DNA of 64,000 nucleotides. Origin: Purpureocillium takamizusanense. Taxonomy: Eukaryota; Ascomycota; Sordariomycetes; Hypocreales; Ophiocordycipitaceae. The translations under genes were made by a program, and so were the position numbers. Shown here piece by piece: positions 1-10,249 of the stretch. The stretch's first letter is position 1; every line of letters starts with the position of its first letter. The notes beneath the pieces were generated by a model. That model was not told the DNA's origin, did no database searches, and worked only from the letters and a program-made list of their open reading frames with translations. The stretch spans positions 2,046,001 to 2,110,000 of the forward strand of contig NC_063071.1 in the NCBI RefSeq assembly GCF_022605165.1, given 5' to 3'.

Positions 1-109
1 CGCCGGCGACGACGAGCAAGACGAGAAGATGGATGTGGAATCCGGAGAGGTCGGTGCCCAACAACCGCCGTCGCCCTGGATCGCCGGGCTCAAGAACATG
101 TTTCGCTGA
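1..109 (+). CDS. 3' end of an unidentified protein-coding gene
   Basis: An open frame enters from the left edge (first full codon at base 2) and stops with TGA at 107-109. The 35 visible residues are acidic, then proline/glutamine-containing, and end in the short aromatic/basic tail WIAGLKNMFR. An A-rich stretch (about 157-186) follows the stop, as expected for a 3' UTR. The acidic linker plus short hydrophobic-basic C-terminus is not enough to name a family. The gene converges on the aprataxin gene. That this is a real terminal exon is inferred from its continuous frame and biased composition. Confidence 0.5.
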   Translation, partial: AGDDEQDEKMDVESGEVGAQQPPSPWIAGLKNMFR

Positions 110-603
110 TGGCTTTTTCTTCTCCTTTTTTCTGTCTGTGCAGGGCTCCGGATCCGAAGAAGAAGAAGAAGAATAAAAAAACAAAAGAGGACACGCGACA
201 TGCGACTGACGGCTTGACACCGCGGGCCCTCTTCACCCCCCTTTTTCCACGAACCCGCATGCACACACGAGTTCGGCACCGGACGGACGGGGAGGTAGGC
301 GTGTACGAGACGAAGAAACACGGCATCGTATCGTACCCGCGCAACATCGGGATCCAGCAACAGGGTCGGCTTCGAAGGGATGGATGGGCCGCCGCAATTG
401 GGATGGGGGATTGTTATTTTTTTGGGACAAGGCTACTATTCAGTTTCCTTGGTTGGCGCTGACTGGGATGCGCTGGGCGGGCGTCGTTTACGCGTCGTGT
501 ACTATTATGCGCTGCCCTTGCTGTCCATTGATGATCCCTTTTTTCTTTGGGGGTACCAAAGCAAGATGATGAGGTATCGTGTCATGACATGCGGAACAAC
601 GCC
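110..603. other. Convergent intergenic region, 494 bp
   Basis: Two 3' ends meet here, the unidentified plus-strand gene and the minus-strand aprataxin gene. It contains an A-rich run near 157-186 and a T-rich run near 414-424 that could serve 3'-end formation on either strand. Several 60-200 codon frames cross the region but none resembles a known family. Confidence 0.6.
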
Positions 604-1747
604 CTACTCCCTCTTCCACGCCTCAAACTCCTCGTCGAGGTGCCGCTTGAGCTGCTCGAAGCGGTTCCCAAAGTTCGTCCCGCAGCGCCAGCACACGAGG
701 TCCCGGCGCAGGTACCCCTGGCCCTTGGGGTCGCGGCGCGGGTCGTCGTCGGCGAGGGGGAAGTCGGCCAGGTCGACCAGGAAGGGCGTGTTGAACGAGT
801 TGTAGTGCTTGCGGTGCCGCAGCCTGGCGGGCGAGTGCATGTCGCGCGACAGAACGTGGATGTGCAGGTGCGCCATGCTCGGCACCGCGTGCACGCCCAC
901 GAGCACCTCGGCCTCCCAGTCGCGGCCCGGCGGGAGCTGCGTCTCGGCGCCTCGTGCCTCTTCTGGACCTGCTCCTCCCCCAGACTCTCGTCCATCTGCG
1001 TCATCACCACCACCACCTCCTCCTCCAAGCGCCGCCTCCCCATTGAGCACCGCCTCCCGCCTCGCATCCGCCTTGCTATACCTCCCCAGCCCGCGCCGCA
1101 ACTCGCCCGCCACCAAGCCACGCAAACGCCCCGCCTCGGCCCGCACCTCTCGTAGAAACGCCGGGTCGCCGGAGAGCGCGTCAAACGGGTGCAGCAGGCT
1201 CACGGCGGGCGAGCGCGGCAGCAGCAGCGCGTGCACCGTCGCCTTGGGGAACTTGTCCCGCAGGGCCACGAAGCCCTCGTTGTGGTAGATGACGGGCGAC
1301 GACGACGACGACGAGGAAAACGACGCCGGGTCCTTGAGGTATGCGCCCAGTGCCATGCGGTCTCTGAAGGGGTTGGAGCGCGACGTGCGCGGCGGCTTTG
1401 CGTGGGCGGTGCTGCTGCTCTTGGTCCTGGGCTGCTGCTGCTGATGCGGGGGCCGCTTGGGGCCCATGAGTGCGGTGACTGTGGTTGTTGTGGCGACAGC
1501 TGTGCGTCAGCCTTGACTTTTAAAAAAGCTTCTATTTTAAACGGTTCAGCTCGCCCTGCTGCGTACGGGGGTGTGACTTACACGCGTTCCGCTGCGCTGG
1601 TGGTGGTGATGATGATGATGTCGAAGGCCCCGCTACTTCGCCCGCAGCAGGCGGCGGCGGCTGCTGCTGCTGCTGCTGCCGCCCGTCCTCGTGCTGGAGC
1701 TCCTCCCTTGTCATGGCCTCTTCCGAGTCCGTGTCCGTGCCTGCCAT
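604..1747 (-). CDS. HNT3: Aprataxin-like DNA 5'-adenylate hydrolase (HIT domain plus C2HE zinc finger)
   Basis: Exons (minus): 1747-1582 and 1478-604; the intron 1479-1581 (103 bp) has a GTAAGT donor. The product is 346 aa. Splicing joins ..QRNA to FTALMGPK.., matching the usual aprataxin leader before the HIT domain. The histidine-triad motif HLHIHVLS is at about 259-266, followed by the aprataxin-type SRDMHSPARL..HYNSF segment. A C-terminal C2HE zinc finger uses C318, C321, H335 and E339. Aprataxin/Hnt3 removes AMP from 5' ends of abortive DNA ligation intermediates in the nucleus; this role is inferred from the family. Oddities are a Q/P/S-rich N-terminus (polyglutamine from a CTG-type tract near 1655-1680) and a Gly/Asp/Glu-rich insertion (about 204-235) inside the HIT domain. 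The start is the first ATG of exon 1; a start at 1467 would drop the conserved leader. Confidence 0.9.
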
Positions 1748-2117
1748 GGTGTTGTCGGGTGCTGTGGTGGCGAAACGGACCCTGCTGCGTGGGTGAAGCG
1801 TGATGAATGGAGGAGGTGAGTTGCGTCTTAGAAGCTGAATGAGATGTCACACACGTCGTTCGGTGCGCGGCGGCGGAGCCCGCACACATGCCACAAAGTA
1901 CAGCATAGGCCTGAGCCTGACGGCGCAACACGCCACGGCTTGGGATATCCGAATGACAGACAGAGATTGATATGGGTTCTTTGTCACGGCCACTTGGAAT
2001 TGCAAAGTCTTTTTCCTCATTACTCTAGCATTGTCGTCCAGGGCCCTCCTGCCGCACACAACAACATCATCGGCGGATAACCTCCACCACGCACACTCAC
2101 GGCACAGGCTCTCCTCC
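1748..2117. other. Intergenic region, 370 bp
   Basis: This lies between the 3' end of the helicase gene and the start of the aprataxin gene, both on the minus strand, so it should hold the helicase 3' UTR and the aprataxin promoter. I see no gene or distinctive motif. Confidence 0.5.
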
Positions 2118-5100
2118 TCACGCATCCAAGCCGTTGAGCTCAATCAGCCTCTTCACCATCCGAATCACCTTGTCCTCGCCGACGTCGAGCCCCGGGTTCT
2201 CCACCTTCTTGGCGATCACGTCGTCCACCATGCCCCTCAGCCGGGCCACCAGCACGCCGATGCGCGCCCAGCCTCGCAGCCGGATCCATCCGTCTACCAG
2301 CAGCCCGCGCCCAAGCGTGTCCAGCTCGATGGCGCCTGAGAACATGAGCAGCGTGTATGCGTTGAAGGCTGGTCGTTGCATGTCAGCATCTCCCATCCCT
2401 GTCTGCATGTGCAGTGCTTGCGTATGTCGTCCGTCTGTAGAGTAGAGACAGGGCAACGGAATAAAAGGGGGAGGCGCCAAACTTACGCGTCAGGTCGCGG
2501 ATGAAAATCTTGCTCGTCGAGATGATGCTAAAGTACGACATGTACGCCGCGCTCCCCGAGAAGCCCTGGCTTCCAAACAGCGTGCTGCTGGGGTGCACAA
2601 ACACGCGTCCGTTCTCCTGGTTAAAGTACTTGATCAACCGCGCCTCCGGGTCCAGCTCCACCGCCCCCGACATGGAGTTCGCATACTTCTTGTCCGGGTA
2701 CTGGATCCTCGCAATCTGCGGCGCAAAAGCCGACGCGATTAGGGCCCGTATCAGCAGCGGGTCACGCTGGCTCGCGCTCGAGGACGCGTCCGCCTTCCAC
2801 GGCGTGGCGATGCCAATCTCCGAGAGCGCCGTGTAGAACTGCGACTTGGTGTTGGAAATGTCTGACAGCGTCTGGAACGAGAGAAAGTTCTCATCGCACC
2901 ACGACCTGACCTGCCGTTGCGGGATTCGGTCTCGCATCAGCCCGTCCCACTGGTGGAAGGCCTCGAGATCCGTGATGAGGTCGCCATCTCCGCTGAAAAA
3001 GGTCATCCTTGCGCTTCTCGCCTCCTCTCTCCTCTCCTGCGGCGATAGAAACGGGCTCCTGGCGCTCAGAATGGCCGCAATCGTCACGCAGTCGTCCAGG
3101 CACCCAAAGATGGCGCCGAATACCATGAGCTTTCCGCACCGCAGGTCTGCCGGCAGCATGGCAAGCTGTTGGCCCATGGCCGTGAGCTCGTCGCCGTCCA
3201 TGGCGCCCATGCGCTGCAACAGCTTGATGGCGCCCTCGATAGCCAGCGCCGCCGGCGGCGTGGGCGATCGGCCCAGGAACAAAGCCACGTCGCGCATGCC
3301 CATGGCGCGCACCGAGAGGCAGAGCTGCTCCAGCGGCACTCTTCGAATCTCCGGCTCCGGCCGCTCGGCCATCTGCTGCTCGAGGTTTTGCGTGTAGAGC
3401 TTGTAGCATCGGCCCTCCTGCACACGACCCGCGCGGCCACGTCTCTGCTTGCACGCCGCCCGCGAGGCCCACGTCTCCTCGAGCCTCCGCATGTTGTTTT
3501 GCGCGTCGAAGCTAGTCTCCTTGACCTTGCCGCTGTCAATCACAGCCACAATGTCGTCGATGGTGATGGACGTCTCCGCGACGTTGGTAGCGACCACGAT
3601 CTTGCGTTTGCCCGGCGGTGGGCTAGCAAAGACCCTCTTCTGCTCTCGCGTCTCCAAGGACGCGTGAAGAGGCAGAACGTGTAGGGAGTTTATCGACCGC
3701 AGGTAGTTGCAAGCGTGGTTGATCTCGCCCACGCCCGGCAGGAAGATAAGGATGCCGCCCGTCTTCTTTTCATAGGAGAGCTCGTAGTCGATGGCCTTGA
3801 CCGTCTCCGCCAGCAGGTTGTAGTTGATCCGGTGCCCGAGCTTCTGGATGATCTTGCCCATCGCCTCGTCCCCGATGAACCCCTTGTCGTTGGCTTCGGC
3901 GTTGAAGCCCGTCATCCGGATCACGTCGTCAAGGTAATACTCGTCGACGGGGAATGTTCTACCAGAAATCTCGACGGTGCCCACATTCAAGCCCTCTGAG
4001 GCGAAGTAGTACTTGAAAGTGGTCGCATCTAGGGTTGCCGACATGAGGATGAGCTTTAGCATGTCCTTCTTCGTCCTCATCACGTCGCGGATGAGATTCA
4101 GCAGAAAGTCCGTGTCTAAACTCCTTTCGTGTACCTCGTCGATGATGACGTGGCTCACGTCCGCCAACGCTGCCACAACATCGTCGACACGCCCGCCAGA
4201 CGTCTGCAGACGCCGCAGCAACACACCGGTTGTGACAAATGTGATTCGCGTATCCCGTGACTGTCGTGACTCTCCACGGATGGCGTATCCGACTTCGTCT
4301 CCCACACGGGAGCACCGCTCTTCTGCCACTCTGTCCGCGAGGCCTAGCGCTGAGATTCTGCGCGGCTGCGTGACAATCATGTTGGCGCATTCGCCGAGAC
4401 CTTGCCCGTACAGGTCGTCCAGGATAAATTGCACTGACTGCGTGGACTTTCCAGATCCCGTCTCTCCGCTGATAATGGTAACGTGGTTGTCGATGACGGT
4501 CTGAATAATGCGCTCTCGCATCTGCCAAGCTGGCAGCGTCTTCCGCTTCGCCAGCATGCCCTTCCAAGCGGAACTCTCTTGTCTCTTGAGCCACCTTTCC
4601 GTGCTCTGATTGTCTGTTCGCCACTGAATCTGTCTCGGGGGCCTTCGGGAACGTTGTTTTGATGCTGCTGACAGTATGGGGTGATTCTCGGAGGCGGCCG
4701 ACGACACGGCAGAGATGTCCACAAGCTTGCCAGGATTGTCGATTATGGCGTTAATGTTCTGCTGTACCCAGTCCGTGACAAGATATATCTTCATCGGTTC
4801 GTCCTGCAAAGACTCCTCCATGTACGCCAGCGCCTTCTTCGTGACGCTCAGCTTGATGTATGACGGCAGCTTGGCTATGATGGCGATGATCAGATGCTTT
4901 GGGTAGCTAGATGCCTTCCGGACTTGGAGAAAGGCCTCCACCTCGCCCTGTTTCGGATCCTGCGCGTTTCGGACAGACTCCAGACGTATCTGAATGACCT
5001 GGTCGCCCTCGCGGCGGAAGTTCTCGCCATACATGGCCTCTAGGCTTTCAACTTCCTCTTTCCACTGCTCTTCAGGCGAGCCCAGGTCGAGAAAGTCATC

Positions 5101-6288
5101 CGCGTCGTCAGACGACTGCTCCGCCGAGGTTGCGGCGAGCAGGATGTTTTGCAACGCCTCGGCTGCCTTGCCCTCGTCGCCCCCGTTCTCGTCGACGAGC
5201 CGCGTGCAGAGCTCCAAGGAGTAGCCCGTCTCTGAGAGCGACTTGATGATGCCCTCCCGCCTCAGGTTGGTGGCTCCAACCGAGATGCCGGCCGAGTAGC
5301 TCTCTGGCAACGCCCACCGCGGCAGGTCGTCCTCGGGCACATGGATCAGCAGCCACTCCAGCGTCTCCTCCCGGTCCTTGCAGTACTCGACGGCTTCCGC
5401 GACGTGGCTGCGGCGGAATCCCAGCTTGGCCAGCTCCGCCACCACGGCATCCTTTCGGCTCTGCGGCATGCGCACGTCGTGCGGGTTCCATTTGATTCCC
5501 TGCCGCAGCAGAGCTTCGAGCTGCACTCTCGTCTTCCTGCCCATCTCGACCTTGGGCGCCGTGATCCATCCCTTCATCGGGTTGGGCCCTGCACCACCGT
5601 TGGCACCGCTCAGCAGCACGAGGCCCGCCGCGCCGTGCATCTCCTTCGCCTTGGCCTTGGCTGCCTCGGCCTCCTTTCTCTTCTTTTCGGCAGCAGCCTT
5701 GGCATCCTGTCGTTCCTGAAGTGCCTTGAAGGGATCGGCTTCGTACATCCACGCCTTGCCCTCCTTGACGTCCTGCGCTTTCAGTGCCTGGAACTCCTTC
5801 CAGAGCGACTTATAGTCGGGCGGCAGCACCGTGTGCTTGTTCTGCATGCTGCACACGCGGAACAGCGCATACGTGGCCGCCGCATGCTTGGCCTCCAGCG
5901 CCGTGTCCCTGAGCAGCAGATGCTTGTGGCTCGGTGGGATCTTGAAAGGGTCCAGCTTCGTCATCAGCTGTGTCTTGGGGTCCTTGGCGCTCAGTGTGAC
6001 CCAGACCGAGAAGCCTTCGGGCGTCTTCCTCGTATCGTACTCGGGCTTCCCCCATTGCTGCTTCTGGCAGTACTCGCTCAGCAAGTTGACTGGGAGCTTC
6101 CCCGTCCATGACGAGCCTCCGATGATTTGCTTGACCGTCGGCTTCGGCGGCGGTGCTGCCGGCTCAGCAGGGGCGGCGGGCTCGATAGCCGTGGCCTTTT
6201 GGCCTTTTTTGCCCTTGGCCGCATCTTTGGCGGGGTTGGCCAGACCAGCGGCAGGCTGCTCAGCCTTGCCTTTTCCCTTCTTCACCAT
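2118..6288 (-). CDS. UBA-RWD-DExH-box RNA helicase (DHX57 / yeast YLR419W type)
   Basis: Exons (minus): 6288-2487 and 2368-2118; the intron 2369-2486 (118 bp) has a GTAAGT donor and CAG acceptor and restores the OB-fold sequence FIRDLTPFNAYTLL. The product is 1350 aa. Order: Lys/Ala/Pro-rich N-terminus, UBA-like segment (about 276-320), RWD domain (starting about 405 with the EEVESLEAMYG-type motif), Walker A GETGSGKST (608-616), DEVH box (717-720), SAT motif, helicase C domain with RGRAGR, then HA2 and OB-fold regions. UBA and RWD before a DEAH core is the DHX57/YLR419W layout; DHX29 is the nearest alternative. These proteins are RNA-dependent ATPases linked to translation or RNA remodelling, but the substrate here is unknown. 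The start at 6288 has a G at -3 and begins MVKKGKGK, as in related proteins; the frame stays open to 6408 but that extension looks like 5' UTR. Confidence 0.9.
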
Positions 6289-7348
6289 GACATTGACTTG
6301 TGCCGGACGTTGGGGTGCCACGGGCGAGCAATGCGGTCGCGGTGACGGAGGCTTCAGTGAGGGAGTGAAAATCCAGATGCTTTGTCGCACTGTATGTGGC
6401 GCTACCATTTGGCCCGGACATCACAGTGCATCATTTGCTGTCGCTGCTGAGGCGCACCTGCTCGGCTGAAGTCCGGTAGCGCTCACTAGTGAGCGTGAGC
6501 AGCAACTCCACCACCACCTGTTACCAAACAAAGGGCTGCCATAACTACCAACGCATGGTACTGGGAAAGTCTACAGCTATTAATGGGCTCTGACTCTATT
6601 ATTAGAGGATAATGGCCACTTTCGACATTGGGAAAACCCAAGAGTCCTCTTCAGACGACACCGACATCATCATTTCGGGAGAACGTCTCGCACAAATCAT
6701 CTTGCTCACGTCACGCGTGTCCTTAGACACCAAGTCTTCGTCAAAAAGTCTCATTCGCTACGTCGTTGTCCTATTGTGACCCGCGACCACTTGGTCGCCA
6801 GGTCGGTCACGACGCGCGTCGTGCATGCAAAGACCCGGGTGCACTGGCACCGGGTCCAGGACGGCTTGAGGCTTCAGTTGTCGACGCTAAGCTTTTCATT
6901 CCTTGCCAGTCGTCCACGATCCTCTCCAGCCCAGTCATGGCATGACATGAGTGAAGTCCTTGGCCACCTCGATGAGCCGCAGTTCCGTCGATGCACCTTC
7001 TCTCGTACCGGCGTATCAACCTTCATTTCTCATCTCGCGACTGCTAACCTCCGCTCAGGCTGGAGCTTTCAAGCTACCATAGGGCCTGCGTTCTTGCCAG
7101 GACACTCTCACCCTGCGCAACGTTCTTCATGCCAGATTCAAGACAGGGGGCTGCGTTGGTGATATAGGGGATGGTGATTGTCGCCACGCCACCTGCCACG
7201 AGGGGCCGACGGGCGGGCGAAGGGTGATATGACTGGGGTAGGGGTATTTGGTTTCGGGGATGTGTATTGTCGTATAGACGAGAACAAAAACCCGGCGCCA
7301 CTGTGATGTTTGCGCACAGTGGCGTTGGTGGGGAGAAGCAGCACGCTT
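6289..7348. other. Intergenic region, 1060 bp (helicase promoter and importin alpha 3' side)
   Basis: It lies upstream of the helicase and downstream of importin alpha, both minus strand. It holds a perfect 16-bp palindrome at 6480-6495 (core CACTAGTG). A 128-codon plus-strand frame at 6776-7162 has no family resemblance and I do not call it a gene. Confidence 0.5.
6480..6495. promoter_or_regulatory. Perfect 16-bp palindrome upstream of the helicase gene
   Basis: The sequence reads CGCTCACTAGTGAGCG, identical to its reverse complement, about 190 bp upstream of the helicase start codon. It could be a dimer-binding site. About one such 16-mer palindrome is expected by chance in 64 kb, so function is speculative. 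Confidence 0.25.
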
Positions 7349-9342
7349 CTACATGTCCATCGAGTCGCCTCCGTTGGCGAAGTTGAAGCCGCCCGACTGG
7401 GCGGGCGCGTTGGTGCCGAAGCCGAAGGTGCCATTAGGGCCGGCCGGTTGGGCCATGCCCTCGTCGGCATTCTCGACATCGTCCGAGAAGTACTTCTCGA
7501 TGATGTGGTAGGACTTGACGTAGATCTCCTCGTTGGCATTGTTCTGGCACTCGTGAATCTTCTCCATGCCACCGCACTCTTCAATAAAGAGGGCATAGCG
7601 GTTGATGGACTCAGCGCTCTCGCCCGCCGCCTGCTTGTCAAGGTCGCCGATCTTGAGAATGTTCTCCAAGCCGTCGAGGGCGACCTGGATAATCTTGTTG
7701 TCCGGGCAGGTCAGGAGGTCGCACAGGGGTTTGATGCAGCCCTGAGACACCAGGTACCGGATCTGCTCAGGCTTCTGCAGGCCACCGGAAGTAGCGTTAC
7801 TGATAGCCCAGCAGGCCTCCTTGCGGGTCTTGAGGTCACCGTTCTGAAGAAGATGGATCAACGGCGGAACAATATTCGCGTCGATGACAGACTGGATCTG
7901 AGACGAGTTGCCGGCGGTGATGTTGGAGATGGTCCAGCATGCCTCCTTGCGAATGCCATCCTTAGTGGAGCTGAGAAGAGACAGGAGGCAAGGAAGCGCT
8001 CCGCAGTTGATGATGACTTGCGTCTGAACATCGTCACCCGTGACGATGTTGCCAACGGACCGAAGAGCGGGCGTCTGGACAGAGGTGGAGGCGTGCATCA
8101 GCAATTCCACCAGGCGGCGGGGGATGCCGGCTTCGATGACAGCCTGAATTTTGTCGTTGGAGCCGTCCGACAGATACGAAATGGCCCAGCATGCATCAAT
8201 GAGGACCTCGTCGTCGAGGGAGTAGACGAGCTTGGAGAGGACTGGGAGGGCAGGGGAGATCTGGCAGAACAGCACAGTCAGCGACAGCAACTACACCTCA
8301 TAAGCACGGTTTGCATACCATGTTCCAATCAGGCTGGGGCGTCTTTCCGCGGCAAAAGTTGCTTAAGGTCCACGTCGCGTTGCGGAGCATGCTAAGCTTA
8401 CGGCTGTCTCCGAGGAGGTTCAGTAGAGGCTTCAGCGCGCCACAGCTAAGGACGTAGTCGCGGCAGTGGGGGCTGTCGCCGGCAATGTTGCCGAGAGCCC
8501 AGACGGCCTGTTCCCTAACATCGGGCTCAGGGCTGGCCAGAAGCTCAACAAAGATGGGGACAGCGCCAGCCTCGATGACCACCTGAGTCTGGGTGGCGGA
8601 CCCGGAGGCGATGTTGGTCAGGGCCCAGGCGGCCTCGAACTGCACCAACGTATGGGGCGATCGCAGAAATTCGACGAAGCGGCTGACGACACCGGTCTTG
8701 ATGACCTCCTCGATGGGAGGGTTGCGCTCCTTGGACAGGAGCTTGCGGAACTTGGTAGTGGCGGAGATCTGAGCGTCAATTTGCTCGGAGAAGACGCCCT
8801 GAACCATCTGAGGAAGGTCCTCATTAAGCTACAGAGAGCGGGTCAGCCATCGCGACAAAAAAAAAGCGAGAGAAAGAGTCGTGCGGATGGCAGCCCTAAG
8901 GTGAATTCAAGAAATTGTGAAGCAGGCTTCGGGGCCATAGGATGCTTGAGGCGGGTGTGGGGTCCTGCAGCACATGCTTCCCCCACATCATGGGCGACGC
9001 AGTGGATGTGTCTGACGAGGGGCCCAGTGCAGCGCTCAAACCCGGCGGCCCCGCCGCAACAAAACACATGGCCAAAACAATGAGAATCAAAGGGAAGGGC
9101 GCACAAACCTGGGACTCTGTGGGAGCCGACTCGTCATCACTGTCGGGTGCGGCGCCGAGCGAGGCACCGGGTCGGTTCTCGCCGGTTCCAATGCCTCGCC
9201 TCTTGGCCAGGTTCTCCTCGCGCTTCGCCTTGCGGATCTCAACCTGCTGCTCCTCGCGGCGGCGGCGAAGCTCTTCTGGCTTGAAGGTGTTCTTCGCCTT
9301 GAACTGCGTCCGGCGATGCTCCGGAATGTATCGCTCCGCCAT
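7349..9342 (-). CDS. SRP1: Importin alpha (karyopherin alpha, armadillo-repeat NLS receptor)
   Basis: Exons (minus): 9342-9109, 8828-8319 and 8260-7349. Intron 1 (8829-9108) is 280 bp with a GTTTGT donor; intron 2 (8261-8318) is 58 bp with GTATGC. The product is 551 aa, normal for the family. Residues 1 to about 60 form the basic importin-beta-binding domain ([20 protein letters not shown]..). Armadillo repeats follow, with the conserved tryptophan/asparagine pattern ([54 protein letters not shown]) that forms the NLS groove. The tail is Gly/Asn/Phe-rich. It binds classical nuclear localisation signals and docks on importin beta for passage through the nuclear pore. It is divergent from POT1 across 845 bp. 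The long first intron directly after the IBB exon is the largest in the window. Confidence 0.97.
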
Positions 9343-10187
9343 GGTGATGAAGGCAGAGGGTGCTTGCGGTCGGGGGTGACAAGCGCTGGTGCCGACGGCG
9401 ATTGCGGGGGTTTGTTGTTGACGGAAGGAATCGCTGCCCCCAGGTCCAGTAGTCACTAGGAATAGCGATACGCTGACCGAGCTTGTGCAAATCGTCGCTG
9501 AGGCGGGAGCTGCAGCTCGAAGGATAAAGCGGATGAGCAATCCGGCAGGGGAAGGGTGGCACTCTGTTGGTGATGGAGAAAAGTTGACTTTTGGAGGAGT
9601 GGGAAGGGGACTGCGGAAAGAAATGACCACAGGCCTGTTAGATTCGTTTGGTTGCCAGAGAGCCTGACTGAGCAGCCGCTGGCGCCTCCACTGGAGCATC
9701 CCGCCCTGGGGCGGTCATCTTCTTGGCCGCCTGAGGCAGAAAATTTGTGCACCGTACCTAGGACGAGGGGGGCGGGGGCGCGGCTAAACTCGGGGTACTC
9801 CGGTTTCCGCACCGCCTTGCGCGGGTGCCGTGTCTTGACCGTTAGTAGGCTACCTACCGCTAAGTTTTGCCCTTGACCCGTGCGCGCTTTCCGTCTGGGC
9901 CCCTGTCCGCGACACGGAGGATGCACTGACTGCCATTGAGGCCTTGCCACCCCTATGCTCACGTGCCACCGCGCCACCTCTCAGGCTGGTGCAGGCCTGA
10001 CGCGGTAGGTCCAGGGCCGGCTTAACGCGTCTGGTGCCACGCTCGTGACATTCAATTCTATCGCACCGTCTCAATTCCTGTGCACCTCCTTTGTCAGGGT
10101 TGAGGCTCTTGCCCAGTACACTCCTCTGCATCGATTTCTCTATTTCTGTCGGGTGGACCTCTAGGTCCACGGTCGTCATGACCGATC
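9343..10187. promoter_or_regulatory. Divergent promoter region, importin alpha / POT1, 845 bp
   Basis: The only sequence between two divergent genes, so it must hold both promoters and 5' UTRs. The importin-alpha side is pyrimidine-rich on the coding strand (about 9590-9620). On the POT1 side an out-of-frame ATG at 10178 opens a short ORF that overlaps the POT1 start. Confidence 0.6.
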
Positions 10188-10249
10188 ATGCCCCAAGGCC
10201 TAGCAGAGAAACTGCCTCCAGGCTGCACCACTGTTCGAGACATCCTTGA
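10178..10249 (+). promoter_or_regulatory. Candidate uORF overlapping the POT1 start codon
   Basis: ATG at 10178-10180 begins a 23-codon frame ending with TGA at 10247-10249. It lies in a different frame from the POT1 ATG at 10188 and runs past it. If the transcript starts upstream of 10178, ribosomes using the first ATG would miss the POT1 start, giving leaky-scanning control. The transcript start is not known. Confidence 0.4.

Noticed and set aside
6289..6408. 40-residue N-terminal extension of the helicase
   Set aside because: The open frame continues upstream of 6288 but its composition differs and the MVKKGKGK start with good context fits the family.
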